Part shown: in pieces, positions 46,175-61,076 of the stretch
Position numbering within the stretch: the first letter of the stretch is position 1
Layout of the letters: every line of letters starts with the position of its first letter
Source: Hydra vulgaris
Lineage: Eukaryota; Cnidaria; Hydrozoa; Anthoathecata; Hydridae
Length of the DNA stretch: 64,000 nt
Assembly: GCF_038396675.1 (NCBI RefSeq)
Contig: NC_088920.1
Coordinates: 64,859,001-64,923,000, forward strand
Direction of reading: 5' to 3'
The notes under the pieces: generated by a model
Told to the model about the DNA's origin: nothing
The model's database searches: none
Seen by the model: the letters and a program-made list of their open reading frames with translations, nothing else
Program-made: the position numbers and the translations under genes

Positions 46175-46365
46175 TTGATCTCAAAAACTTTCCCAGATAC
46201 ACCATATCAAGCAAACTTACGAAGACCAGCATACCAAACTTTATCAAAAGCCTAAGATATATCATGAGCAATAGTCCTCGCCGCTTCCATCTAATGCACA
46301 ATGAAATCTTTTGGTCATAGCAGTTGGCAAATCAACCGTAGAGCAACAAGATCTAAAATTGTTTT
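46175..46365 (-). mobile_element. CR1-like LINE, copy F (short internal piece)
   Basis: It matches the RT region of the other copies: 'agcataccaaactttatcaa', then 'catctaatgcacaatgaaat', then 'agagcaacaagatctaaaat'. These correspond to 1235-1330 and 14860-14990. It covers the segment around the LDISKAFDKVW box, with stops. Confidence 0.7.
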
Positions 46366-46599
46366 CTTCAAAAATAAAGCATTTCATTTCGTAGAGCTTT
46401 TCTTTAGAACAAAATAAATTTAAAACATTTTGATTTTTCTCTTTTTCCCAAAAAAAGCTTAAAGAAACCATTTTGTCCCCAAATGATACATTTTTATACT
46501 TTTAAACGTTAAGCAATTTGCTATCTTACTTTAAGTATTAATGTAAATTATGAAACTCAATCATCTCCTTAATTACCTCAATGAATTGCTTGGTATAGA

Positions 46600-48440
46600 G
46601 CTTAGCCGACTACGACTTAATCTCTACGCATATTTCAAGATTCGATTGGAAATCGGCTCTTGATGGGTTACCAGTTTTCAAAAAATATCAAACATTCATC
46701 AAAAAATATAACAAAGCAACATCATTTTACATCCCTTCAATGAGTATCCATTATACTATGAAGTACAAAACGTGGGTGACCAAAGGCGTCGCAAACGCTG
46801 TAAAGTTAAAAAACAAGCTCTTGAGAAAATTTATCATAGCAAGTAGCATAAACAAGCCACTTTTACGCAAACAGCACAAAAATACAAATAAAGTTGTAAA
46901 AAAGTATTTCAAAACTGCAGTTCTCGTTTTTGAAGAGGATCTGGTCAAAAATAGCCGACAAGACTCAAAAGTCTTTCATACGTCAACAGCAAGCAAAAAC
47001 ACATGAACGCTCATACGTCAACAGCAAGCAAAAAATACACGAAGGCGTTCGTCAAATTAAAACAACAAACAATCAAACAAAAAAGACTTTTAAGTAATCT
47101 GCAAGAAACTAAATGATTATCAGTCTTCAAAACCGAGTCGAATGACCTTTCCCGATATTCAAAACTCACTCCACCAGCATTCACCAGCCGAACACCTTCA
47201 CACCATACAAGTCTGCCAAAAAAAGCTTTCGTATTTGATCAAAACCATATCAATGGGATTCTATGGCATTCACCCATGCATTCTTAATTACTTTGCAGAA
47301 AACTTTGCTATTCTACTAAGCATCATATTCTCAGTGTCGCTTGAGGGCAGCGAAGTACCGTCTCAACACGGATTTGAAAAGCCCTGCTCAGCACGGATTT
47401 TAAAAAGGAAAAATTTGTCTCACTAACCTACTCGAAACTCGCAACGTTCTGACAGAAGCTGCCCGCAAGTCACCTGACATAGTATTTACGGACTTGCAAA
47501 AACATTCGACAAAGTTTGGCACCGTCGTCTACTGCACAAGCTGAAATTGTACAGGTTGATTGACACCTTTCACAAATGAATCAAGAGCTGGCTAACCAAT
47601 AACCTTTAACGTGTAACTCTTGGTAAAAACAAATCTGAATGAAAAACAGTCTATAGCTGTGTGCCACAAAAGTCTGTTCTCGGACTACTCCTACATCTAC
47701 ATCAGAGATCTACCTGACAAAATACTACATCATTTCAAAATGTACGCAGACGGCTGTAAAATAATTGTGGAGATCAATTTGGATGAAGTGCAAAGTCATG
47801 CACACTGGTTGCAACAAGAAAATTTTTTTTACTGCAATCTGTACAATGAACAACACTGTCAGTTAACTGCACCAGCTATTGTGCACAACATCTGGAAGTT
47901 CACGCCTCCTTCCTAACCGATGTCGCAAAACTTGCCCAGAGGTGGGGTTTGAATCACGGATCCTTTGTTTGTGAGGCAAGTGCGCTATGGTGCACATTGT
48001 ATATTTTATAAGTTCGCCCACAGTTGGGATTCGCAGTACAAGCCTAGTCACCATATCTAGGTCAAGATATAGTTAAATACAAACAAGTTCAACACTTAGC
48101 TAAGAAACAAATTTCTAACATAAAATGACTCACCCTAGACTCAGAAACTATCAAAATTAAATTTGGAAACGCTAACCAAACGACGAACAAAAGCAGATCT
48201 TATTATTAACAATACAAAATCAACAAGAAAATCAACATAATAAACTTCACGGCCCTCAACATCAGCCAAACTCAACGTCATCAAGGTATAGTTTTCGAGC
48301 TCGAAGACACACCAAATAACTCAAAGCACAACTTGTTTGAAACTGCGCGTAAAGAAACAATTTTTTTACCAACCAAATAGTATGTGGTCAAACCATGGAA
48401 CACTTTAACTAAAACGTGGTAATTTCAACAAATATAAATA
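46600..48440 (+). mobile_element. Third LINE type, RT with linker and C-terminus
   Basis: Plus-strand jockey-like element. The pre-RT linker at 46630-47000 contains MSIHYTMKYKTWVTKGVANA and KLLRKFIIASSINKP. The RT includes ISMGFYGIHPCILNYFAENF (about 47250), LTNLLETRNVLTEAARKSPD (about 47420), DIVFTDLQKHSTKFG for the A box and VCHKSLFSDYSYIYIRDLPD (about 47655). The active-site region KMYADGC (about 47737) lies where YADD is expected. The C-terminal block KHNLFETARKETIFLPTK and VVKPWNTLTKTW (about 48325-48410) follows. A SINE interrupts it at 47880. Frameshifts near 47130, 47430 and 47600 inactivate it. Confidence 0.75.
47880..47998 (-). mobile_element. SINE family 1 (copy 3, truncated)
   Basis: The minus-strand head (CACCATAGCGCACTTGCCTC) and a damaged B box (GTGATTCAAACCCC) are followed by the family body GGTTAGGAAGGAGGCGTGAA. 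The 3' half is lost. It lies inside the third LINE. Confidence 0.7.
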
Positions 48441-49356
48441 ACTTCAAACATGAACTATTATTATAATAGCACTTAATTGTAATTTCAAAATACTTTTTTA
48501 TTTGAAAGCTAGTCTGTAGTTTTATCCCAGAGTGGCCTGGCGTGCCGCTTCTCATCAATAATTTTATTGTTTATGAATAAGTTAAATAAATAAATGTATG
48601 CATTGGAATTTTACGAGGTTTTTAATTAACAACATTACAAACTCCATTGGCAAGAGGAAAAATGTTACTATTAGAATATTATTACAAGCTGCAGCTATTT
48701 GACAGACCTTTCTATTTATTATTTTGAACAAGTTTTGGACAAAGTTGCTTGAAAACAATTGTTCCAAAAAAAAGGACTCACATCTTAATGGATACACTGG
48801 AGAACGAAGAGATAGACAGGAAAAAAAGTTGCAAAAGAAACAAAGATAGTTCCAAAAGCTTCAAGGAAACTGCAAGAAAAGAAAATTGATTTTCTAGATA
48901 GAAAATCTATTTTCTATCTATAATTTACAGCAAAAAATGTCAATGCCGTAAAAGACACATGAAACATAAAAACCTAAAAACAATAAAAGCATTAGCCAAG
49001 AATATAAAATTTTCAAAAATGTTTTTTTGTGAGAAATTAGTAATAACGTAAATCACTAAATTTAGGTTATTTGCCGGAAAATAACATCACTTGAGCTAAG
49101 CAATGGCAACAAAACGTGTTTAAAAAAATTACGGTGTAAAGCAACAATAGCGTGCAACTATATGCCGTCGCTTAAACGCTTCTCACTCGATTTTAAAAGT
49201 TTTTTTGCTTCCGCATTATAAAAATTTAACTAAATTAAGATATCTATTCAAATAATATTTTGTTTAAAAACTTTTGACGAAGTCCTTATGATATTCTTAA
49301 CCTTCTCGAGTTAGCAATAATGGTAAAGTATTTTCTTTACTTTTTTGTAAATTAAT
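48441..49356. other. A+T-rich spacer
   Basis: No gene. It contains a perfect hairpin at 48895-48920 (TAGATAGAAAAT, loop CT, and complement). Confidence 0.4.
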
Positions 49357-49366
49357 ATATATATAT

Positions 49367-49403
<37 letters not shown>

Positions 49404-49413
49404 AATATATATA

Positions 49414-49448
<35 letters not shown>
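49357..49448. repeat. Imperfect (TA)n / TATAAATA array
   Basis: TA dinucleotides interrupted at intervals by an extra A, giving a higher-order ATATAA pattern. Confidence 0.9.
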
Positions 49449-51416
<1,968 letters not shown>

Positions 51417-51639
51417 TCTATAGTTTGCATTCAAGAGGTTTAATTAACATAATTAACCTTTTTGGTTCAATATTAAATAATCTAATTGAAAAGGGAAAAG
51501 GAATCCCCTTATTTACCATGTAAGTGTATTTACATGTGTATATAAAACCTATATTTTTCATATTGAACCCTGTTAAACAAAATCATTAACAGAAACTTCT
51601 ACAGGCAATTTTAACCCTAAAGCGTGTTACCCGTTTCAA

Positions 51640-54600
51640 TTAATTTGTAGCAATATACATCAAAACAATAAAAACGACGCATATCGCTAAAAAACTAACT
51701 AAAAATATCAGAGCGATGTGAGTGTCTGTTAAACCAATCGACTGAGCTGGTTCTATTTTTTTCAAATCATGTTCACATTCTTTTGAGATTGCTTGACGTA
51801 AAGTATGAACACGGATTATTGGAGAGTGAATACTTTTGATGTCCTCTGGTACGTTAGCTAAAATATTTCGATCCACAGCAGATAATGTTCGAGTAACATA
51901 AATACGAAACTGATATGCTTTATCTGGTTCAAGTTCGCACACAGTAAATTCTGTTTCAATTCCGTTGTATACCTAAAACAGGTCATTTATTTAGCATAAC
52001 AAGTTTTTCCTAATAGTATTTCATTAATACTATTTTATTGATACAATCAATAGTATTAATAATTATAATATCAATATTATTTTATTATCAAAAAAAACCT
52101 GATTGAAGTCTTTTCCTAACTCAACATTTTGCATTTGAAGAGTGTATTTAATGATATCGTCTGGACGAATGCTTTCAACTGGTGTCCAAACCAATTTAAC
52201 CGATGAGATATCAACATGCTGACATTTCAATTCTTAACAAACGGAAAATTTGAAAAAATAAATAAGAACCGATAAATAATTTTAAGAATAAATTAATAAA
52301 AAAAAATTAAAGCATGAGATCGAAAAAAAAGAGAAAGGAAAAAAATTAAAAAAAAATCTTTTCAAAAATATTTAAAATAACTGTTTTTTATATATAAAAA
52401 ACAGTTATTTTAAATTTTTCTTTATAAAAAATTAAAGAGTATAAAAATACTTTTAGTTTCAAAATTTTTCTTCATTTCTAAAAAAAAATTGGACATTACT
52501 GGCGATGGTATCCATTAATTTTATGCACTTGACACATTTCAACTATTATTCTCATTTTCTTGCTTATGGTTGATCATTCAACAATTCTTGTCTGTTTTAC
52601 GCAATGTCCTTTGGCAATACCCCAATATTTTTCGATAGGCCAGAATCGTAGGCAATATGAGCTTTTTTGATGCAAAATTAACCTTTCTCAATTTATACCA
52701 CTCTAGAGTTTTTTTTAGCCTCATACCACTCAAAATTTATACCACCACGTAATAGTTTTGCCTGTTTTACGCAAAATATCCTTTGGCAATACCCCAATAT
52801 TTTTCGAAGGGCCAGAATTGTGGACAATATGAGCTTTTTGGTACAAAATTAACTTTTCTCAATTTATACCACCCCAAAGTTTTTTTAGCCTAGTAACACA
52901 AAGCTAAGTCAGGCCAAAACAAACAAGGTCTAGCGTGCGATCGAAGAGTGGCAAAAGTCGTTTTTGAAGGCACTCTTGAATATAAATTTTTGATGTCAAA
53001 GTAGATGACAAAAAACTCTACTCTTTTTTCCACAACTAAAAATTGCTTGCCATTAGAGCAATTTTTTGCCATTTTTATCCACAAGTTTGTATTTATAATT
53101 GCTGCTTACACTGCTACAAACAACTGAAGTATAAAATGTGTGTGTAAAGTTTTCGTGCTCGTATTTAGGAAGTGGAATTTTGTTTGTCAGAACAATTTGG
53201 GTACTTTAAAATATCATTGTTTTTTTTTTATAATGTGTAAGGTATTTATCTTGAATGTGGTTCCCATTTCTAATTTTTTCCAATCTCATGCTTTATTAAA
53301 AAAAAAAAAAAGATCAGATAATTTTAATATGGATGAAACCAAATAATAAAAACACTGAAAATAAATAAATAAACAAAAATAACAAAAAGATATATAAATT
53401 TTTACAAATTAAAAAGAAACCTTTAACAAATTAAATAAAACTTTTTAATTTTTAAGTTCATTTTTTTTTTCCATATTCATGACAATCTTGCCACAATTAC
53501 AAAAAACAACAAAAATATAATTTTTTATTTTCATCATTATTTGTGACTGTATTTTTTTATTATTATGTCAAGATCATTTTTTAAAATTAGTGACACACAT
53601 CAATTAATTTATTTATAAAAGTCTTCTTTTTTAAATTGGTTTCAAAAACCTGATATAATACAAATATAATATAAATATAAATATAATATATAGATTAATA
53701 ATATATAAATATAATATATAGATTAAAAATATATAAATAAATCCAGTTAAAAATAATATATATAAACATTTTTCAAAAAATAATGTTAAATAATTAAAGA
53801 ACAATTTTAATGTTTGACTAACACAAATAAATAAAAAAATCAACACTTTTAAATATGATTAGGTATGAAAATTAAACATTTTTATGTTGAATAAATTACA
53901 TAAAAGTAAACCAAAATAAAATGAATTATAATTTCATATTATATATATTTTCCATTTTTTTTCAACATTTTCACTTCCAACAAGGTTAAAAGCAACCACT
54001 ATTAGAGTTGGAAGTTACTAGAAAAGAAAAGATTAAGTTTATAAAGCAAGATAATGATTAAAACACAACTTGAAAGCAAATTATATGAATCAGGAAAGCA
54101 AGATGAACGAGACGAATTCCAAAGAACTGATGTTCAAGAAAAAAAACTAAGCAAATAAAAATTTTTGGAGCACTTAGGCACAGTCAAAGTAATAGGATGA
54201 GACTTAATTGAAAGACAAGTAACATGAGAATGAATTTGGCTGATGACAAAAGAGATGCTAGGTCTTTAAAGCAGTGTTAATTGTAGTATTTATAGAAAAG
54301 AGAAAGAGAAGCAACATTGCAGATGTGATAATGATTGGAGGTTGGCTGCAAGAGCAGGCCCAACTATGTTTACAATGTATTTTTGCACCTTGCCTAATAG
54401 AGAAAGTGCATCACTCGATGATTCACTCTAGATATGGCAACAGTGTTCCATACAAAGATGGATTTGAGACTTATAGAGATAAAGAATAGAATCCTGAGTA
54501 AGAAAGTGGCAAGTACAATAAAGGATGCAAACTTAGCAGATGCTAAGTTTGCAATTGATTTGATGTATAGTTTTCAAGAAAGACCGAAAGTTAATCATAG

Positions 54601-57600
54601 AAGACATAAAAAATAGAATAGAAAATCCTAGAAGATGACAGGTAGATGACTCATCTAGTACATTACCGTTCATGAATATAGGAAGATCTAGATTATTGTG
54701 ATAACCATTAGCTGAAAAAAAAGTTTTATCTGAGTTAAAATTTACCAGCAACTGAGAGTCTCATGGTGTAGCAGAAGTGAGATCCTTTTCAATCTCAAAT
54801 GTCCCCTCCAAGCAAACAGAGAGTGTTAGCTTCTTATCAAAACAGTTACCGGATATGAAAAAGAGTGCTGTCCATCAAGGACAACTTTTATATTACGATT
54901 GATAAGGAAGGATTAAATAATCTTAAAGATGTTACCTGATAAACCATTAATGGAGAAGACCAGCATGCCAAACTTAATCAAAGGCTTTAGAAATGTCGAA
55001 AGCAATAACCTTAACCTCTCCACATCTATCTAATGCACGATAAAACCTATTGGTTATTACTGTTAACAAATCAGCAGTAGAACGAGAAGATCGAAATCCA
55101 TATTGATGATCAGAAAGTAAGTTACTCAAAAATCTTGGTTATGATAGGTCAAATGATAGTTAGATGAGTCAAATCGCTCTCCAGAATTTTTGAAAATAGG
55201 GATAACAGACGCTACTTTCCAGCAGGCTGGAAAACAAGACTCTGATAAGCCCTTGTTAAACAGATACAGAAGCTGGAGTGATACAAATGTCAAGCAATGG
55301 ATCAACCTGTTTGTCAACTATATCAGGTAGAACATGATTAGTGGAATCAAGAGATAATATTGATGAAAAGCTCTTAGCAAACAATTCAACTTTGTCTTTA
55401 GGTGAGGTGACAAAATCTGAACCATACAAAAGAGGTGAAATAACAGATTTGCCCTTGTTAATGATACTATTAAAGATTTTTCTAAACTATTACTGTATAA
55501 AATGCAAACTTAAATAAAATCAGTAGCAGTGGTTATAATAACTTAAATAACAATTAACAACTATCTCATGATTAACAACAATAACAATTAAAATTATATT
55601 ACTAATTAAAAACTTTTAATAACTATCATTAAAATATTTTTTTTCTTTGATATGTTGTAAGTTAGTACGCAACACAACAAACTTTGATATGTTGTATGAA
55701 GTTAGTACAGTAACAAATGCAACACAACAAACTTTGATATGTTGTATGAAGTTAGTACAGTAACAAACGCAACACAACAAACTTTGATATGTTGTATGAA
55801 GTTAGTACAGTAACAAACGCAACACAACAAACTTTGATATGTTGTAAGTTAGTACAAAATTTTCTAAGTTTGATAACATAACAGAAAAACTAAAGAATAC
55901 AATACATAACAGAAAAACTAAAGAATACAAAGTACAAGATAAAAATCTTATGAAAAGAAGCATTCAAAAGAAACTAAAGCTCTTCAAAAGTATTTTAATG
56001 GTCATTTCTAAAAAACATCATAATTGGATGCTAAACATTCAACATGTCCAAAAAATATATAAATAATGGTATGGCATACTTAAAATAATAAAAAATTTTC
56101 AAAAAAATAGTCAATATTATGCTTTTTTGTTATTTTAGTACTGGGGTTATATTAGTATATATTACCATGTTATATTAGTTATTTTGAGTTGCTAGCATTT
56201 AAAAACTTGTGTGATCTATTAAAAATGTTTATCAGTAAATGTATTTTGCATGTTTCGTGTAAATCAATCATAATATGAATTGCTCATGAAGACTAAGAGC
56301 AAAACTGCTGCTTTCAAAAAGTGCTCTCTTTTCAACCAATTTGACATGTACATGAAACTCTATTTTATGAATTCAAATATGATAAAATCAATAGCAAAAA
56401 CTTTGAAAAAACTTTAATTTTGATTTATTAATTTGATAATTATATGAATTCTGTTCAATTTAAAAGCTGACTGTAAATCAGACTAGAAATGCTTTTGAAT
56501 GATTATTACACTTACTAAATTAGTCTTAACCATCGTACCTTTCACATGAGATGGAGGTTGAGCTTTAGTATAAAATACTTTTGGCATTGAAAATTGGCCT
56601 TCTCCAGCTTCATTAGATGATTGTATGCGAAAACAATAAGGTGTCAGTTCTTTTAATTTACTTAAAGTAAATGATGTGTCCATGCCAGAGTATACAGTAT
56701 TAAAACTAAAATAACAAACAAATTTAGTATAAAATGATACAGAAAATTAAAGATCAACAAATAAATTGAAAAATATTCAACTATTTTATAACTATTTATG
56801 TTGAATCATGAACTTTATATTTATAGGCATATTACAACAGCTTTATTACAAAAAGGTCTCACTCACTAGGTCAGCAAAGTTCTATCAATAATAGGAAACA
56901 AATATATCTTTTTAATATTCGATTGATGTTATGAAAATAATTAAGGTTAAATAATTTTTATTATAGAATGTACAATTTTTATTTGTTATGTAAATGATAT
57001 GTAGTGTTGAAATACTATTTATATATGTAGTGTTAAAATACTTATTTATTATAAATTTTGCTTCATTTATATAAAATTAAAAAAAAAGACTAAATATAGC
57101 AAAGTTGTTAAAAATGTAAACAAATATAATACAATATAATTATATATAATATAATTATATGTAATGATAATACAATATAATTATATATAATAAAATGCAA
57201 CTGAATTATATATACTTAAATTATTCTTTTAAATGTCAAACTACTGATTTTATTTATTTTTTGTTTCAGTAAATCTTTAACATTTTTTTAACTTTAATTT
57301 TTTATTTGTTTAATTTTTTAAATTGTAAAAATTTTTTTTAAATTTCATTACATTGTTAGTAACTACATCTTATTTTATCTAATATTATTTATTGTTTAAA
57401 GTTATATACAAGTAAATGAAAATTAATACCTTCCAGATTTATTTTGCATTTGTAATGTGTGATTTAAGATTGACATAGACTTCTTTGATGACTGATGTCC
57501 CCACTTTAATTTAATACTATGATAAGAAATAGATGAAGCACTGAGTGTAGGAGCCAGTGGCGGTAACTCTTTTGTATAGAACTGTACATATTGACTAAAT

Positions 57601-57639
57601 GCACCAATGCCTACTTCACTTACGGCTTGAATACGCAAT
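51640..57639 (-). CDS. FNDC3: Fibronectin type III domain protein 3 (FNDC3), last four exons
   Basis: Four minus-strand exons with GT/AG borders and perfectly matching phases: 57639-57430, 56705-56539, 52232-52099 and 51972-51640 (stop). They encode 282 residues. The first exon closes one FN3 repeat (LRIQAVSEVGIGAFSQYVQF) and starts the next (ISYHSIKLKWG). The second completes that repeat (TPYCFRIQSSNEAGEGQFS). Exons three and four form a last FN3 repeat (VKLVWTPVE, YTLQMQN, then VYNGIETEFTVCELEPDKAY). A tail follows that ends in a hydrophobic segment, HIALIFLVSFLAICVVFIVL, three residues from the end. This order and the C-terminal anchor match FNDC3A/B, which in other animals are membrane proteins with nine FN3 repeats. 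Upstream exons are not visible up to 64000, so the gene is partial. Introns are 724, 4306 and 126 bp; the 4.3-kb one holds a LINE and a minisatellite. FNDC3 family function is incompletely defined. Confidence 0.9.
52371..52414. repeat. Perfect 44-bp palindrome in FNDC3 intron
   Basis: TTTAAAATAACTGTTTTTTA followed by TATA and the exact complement. It lies about 140 bp upstream of the acceptor of the 52232-52099 exon in transcript direction. Confidence 0.9.
52415..53974. other. FNDC3 intron, acceptor-proximal part
   Basis: Non-coding. A unit of about 225 bp is duplicated: 'tttacgcaatgtcctttggc' (52597) recurs as 'tttacgcaaaatatcctttg' (52766), each followed by 'ccaatatttttcga' and 'aatttataccac'. 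The remainder is A+T-rich without features. Confidence 0.6.
53975..55480 (-). mobile_element. CR1-like LINE, copy G, inside FNDC3 intron
   Basis: Same orientation as FNDC3. The 3' tail starts near 53975. The C-terminal region (54240-54620) is full of frameshifts; FNSDKTFFSANGYHNNLDLP then IFMNGNVLDESSTCHLLG (54751-54650) matches copy A. About 130 bp containing the catalytic FADD box are deleted at 54844. Positions 54850-55140 give the RT palm and fingers, and 55317-55126 reads LFNKGLSESCFPACWKVASV then IPIFKNSGERFDSSNYH. The linker end (AKSFSSILSLDS-like) reaches about 55480. Confidence 0.8.
55646..55860. repeat. 50-bp minisatellite in FNDC3 intron
   Basis: About 4.3 copies of a 50-bp unit containing 'aacaaactttgatatgttgt' and 'atgaagttagtacagtaaca'. 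The inner copies are almost identical, while the outermost lack the 'atgaagt...cagtaaca' half. This suggests recent amplification. Confidence 0.95.
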
Positions 57640-59629
57640 CTACAAGAGTGAAAAATGAAAACATGTAAATATTAAATTTATTTTTAACAAAAACAGATTT
57701 TCAAATTTTTTAACAATTAGATTACAAAAATGTTTATCATTCAAAAGTTTCACAAAAAAAATATGTAAAAGCATTATAAATATCAAAAGTCAGATAAAAA
57801 AAAAACATGATAAAATTATTTCTAACATTAATTAATTCTATTTTTTTCTTGATGTCTTTTTGTTTCGATGTCTCAATTAGTAAAAAAGTCAAAAAAGTTA
57901 TTCAATTTAGCAAAAGCTTTAACTGGAACAATAATTGAATTTCTCACTAAAGCATAGAAAATATGAAATACTATTTCAATTTGTGTTACTATTGACATGA
58001 AATAATATTCCTATTCAGATTTACTAATTAACACCTTCAGTATTATAAAAAACTTTTAAAAACAATATTGCAAAAAAACTATAAACTAAAAGAAAGAACA
58101 ATAGACCACAAAAATTATATCATATATTGATTATTAAACTCTTGTTAACAATTTTAAAAACTTGATTTGATTTATTTTATAATTTAAATTATTTAAAACT
58201 TTTGTTAATAATTTTTATACTGCTATTATACAGAAAATATAATAATAAAATATGCTATTATACAGAAAATATAATAATACTTATTCTGCTATTATACAGA
58301 AAATTAAAGAAAAACTTTGCATATTAAAGTTAATATAACTTTAATATGCAAAAACTCATTTTTTGGAGCACAAACATACATTAAACATATTTTAAAATAA
58401 CTTTACTTAAACTAGAAAATTAAAAAAATCTTTTTTTTTTAGTTTTCTTATTTAAGTAACTAATTTCTCTTTGCGATTGCGCAAGCTATTTTACAAATTA
58501 TATTAACACAGATAACTTTTGACTTGTTATTGTTAAAATTAAGTAATGTATTTAATTTTTTTTACTTTTGCAACTTTTGTTTTTACGCTAACAGTAGCGT
58601 CAAATATTTTATAAATATGTATTTAAAATATAGTATTATATATTTTATAAAAATATTTTATAAAAATGTATTAAAAATATGTATTATATATTTAGTAATG
58701 GTAGCTTGCATACAAAATGCTATGTTTTTTTTTTTTTTTTGCATAGCAGTCATTGATTTGTTTTGTAGTGTATAAGATTATATTTTCACTATACAAATGG
58801 CTAACAACTTGTCTAAGTTGTTTATTAAAAAAAAACATTTTTCATTTTCATACAACTGCATCTTAGTTAAAAAGTGCAAACAGTTTTAAAATAAACCAAT
58901 AATTGCTTAATAAACTGCAAAGCATTTTTTTGAAGGCACAGTTATTTCAAAAAATAAAAAATAAAAAAATAACAATAACAAAATAAAACGTCAATTAAAA
59001 TGCAAATATTTTTGGACTTACAAATTGGTTTTGTAAATAAAAAATCATTTTGTCATAAAAATGCCTTGATGAAAAAATTAAATGATAATATTTTGTCATA
59101 ATTCTTTTTCTTAGTCAATGCTTTGTCTTTATATTAAAGCTATTGTGTAAAATTCAGTTTTAAATATGAAACATTTTTCAAAATACATGCTTTTTTTATT
59201 TTGCTCAAAGTCATTTTATTCACGCTCAAAGTCATTATATGATATTAAAAATATTATACATTAAATTATTACATAATAATTTTTTATCATGAAATAAATT
59301 ATTTTGTATATTACATGTAATGAATTATATAAACTTGTCTCAATTTGAAAAAAATAAAAAATAAATAAAAAACAAGTCGTTTTTTTTATTACCATAAAAA
59401 ACTTTTTATTTAACCATACAAAGCTAAAATTATGTAAACATTACATAATATGTGTATAGTTGATACCGTTCTGCATGAACTATACGCATCTCACTTCAAA
59501 TGAATGTCTATTTGAAATTTTGCCAAATATACAACTCATTATAAAAAAATCAAAGATCACATATTTCAAATTTACTTTGTATGAATAATGTGTTTGCTTT
59601 TACGCTATTCCAGTTATTGAGTTGAAATA
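57640..59629. other. FNDC3 upstream intron, A+T-rich
   Basis: I looked for further minus-strand FN3 exons here and found none. Positions 58220-58305 hold three tandem units of 'ctgctattatacagaaaata' type. 58316-58352 is a perfect 16-bp hairpin (TTTGCATATTAAAGTT). 59035-59125 matches the left part of the repeat at 36690-36910. Confidence 0.45.
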
Positions 59630-60034
59630 GCAATGACAACCTATAGAGTTCTAGAGTTACTTGAGCAACATTTTTGAGTTAGGAGAAAGATGATGTTTGT
59701 GGCAAAAAAACAAGAGTAGAAAATAAAACAACATTTGTTGTAAAAATATGATGTAGAATTTGTTGTCAATGTAAAAAGGAGCTACTTACCCGTCAAGCAA
59801 GAATATCAGCGTTGGGGTATATAATTTATATAGATGGAAAAGCAAATGTGAAATTAAGCAATGTATGTATCTTTATTAAAGAATATATTAAAAATTTCTA
59901 AAATTCAAAATTTTTTTTATGATTTATGTAAATATATATTAATAATTTTTTTAGGTTGAAGGGATTTTTAAGAAGTAAACTTCCATAACCTTGCGCTGCA
60001 GCTTGAAAATGGCTGTATTCAAGAAGAAAAAGGT

Positions 60035-60068
60035 TAATATTATGCACAAAAATTTGTGCATAATATTA
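60035..60068. repeat. Perfect 16-bp hairpin
   Basis: TAATATTATGCACAAA, two-base loop, and its exact complement. Confidence 0.85.
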
Positions 60069-60582
60069 TCCTTTTTTATCAATAGTTTTTAACTTTGGTT
60101 ATGCACAATAATAAAAAGGACTTTTGTAAAAAATTAACAGAGATTGCATACAAGCTTGCATTAAAACCAAACCTCCCCTTTATTGCCTTCACATTTGCTG
60201 TCAATGCCCTTAGAAGGTTAATAAATGTGAAGATTATTAAAGGTAATATTAATAAAATGATCTAATGCTAGAAACAAATCGAAAATTAACTATAAACCTT
60301 TTTATCTATTTAAAATATTTACTGCTTAAAATGACGATGGAAATGTATATTGTAAAGTTTAACATGACTTAATGAAATATGTTTATTTCTTTACGGTGAT
60401 GATAGTAGCAAAGCTCAGCGAGAGATAATACATATAACTGCTGATGTTGTAAATGGAGAATGTTGCTAGTATTTAAAAAAAAAACAATGTTTTTTCTAAT
60501 GTTAAGCAATAGATCTCAGGCTAGAAAGACCAAAAATGAGAAAGAAATGGTTTTAATCAGGACAGAAGTAAATTGTAAAAAT

Positions 60583-60585
60583 TAA

Positions 60586-60681
<96 letters not shown>
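60583..60681. repeat. (TA)n microsatellite, left of miniature element
   Basis: About 95 bp of TA. Together with 61077-61158 it appears to be one array split by the insertion at 60708-61076. Confidence 0.9.
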
Positions 60682-60684
<3 letters not shown>

Positions 60685-60707
60685 CACATATATGTATATC
60701 TATATAT

Positions 60708-61073
60708 TAGGGATGCGGAGTCCCAAAAAGGACTCCGGATTTGAAATTCACAAAAAGATTATTTTAGTTTTTGGTATCAAGGAGTTCTAATAATATAAAT
60801 AAGTTTATGGACTCCTAATAGGAAAAAAATTAAGACTTTTAGGTTAGAGGAACAATCGTTTTTTGAACCCGGAGCCCTTAGGTATAATGGCGGCAAGGAC
60901 TCTGGGACTACAGGACTCCGGGCTTAAAAACAATAAGTTTCAAATTATTAAATATCATGAACTTTTTTCTTATAGCAGATCATAAGTCAGCAATCATGTT
61001 TAGAACTTCTGGACACAACAGAATTGGAAAAAGTAGAGATATAAAGCTGGAGTCTTTTTGGGACTCCGCATCC

Positions 61074-61076
<3 letters not shown>
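60708..61076. mobile_element. 369-bp hAT-like miniature element inside a (TA)n array
   Basis: Terminal inverted repeats of about 27 bp: TAGGGATGCGGAGTCCCAAA at the left and, in complement, CAGGGATGCGGAGTCCCAAA at the right, then AAG(G)ACTCC. Flanks CTATATAT and ATATATAT are compatible with an 8-bp target duplication in TA-rich DNA. The interior repeats GGACTCCGG/CCCGGAGCCC motifs. Non-coding. Confidence 0.88.

Noticed and set aside
53631-53846. 71-codon hydrophobic minus-strand ORF
   Set aside because: Phe/Ile/Tyr-rich translation of an A+T repeat inside the FNDC3 intron.
55646-55860. CRISPR array
   Set aside because: The units abut without unique spacers; it is a minisatellite in an animal-type genome.
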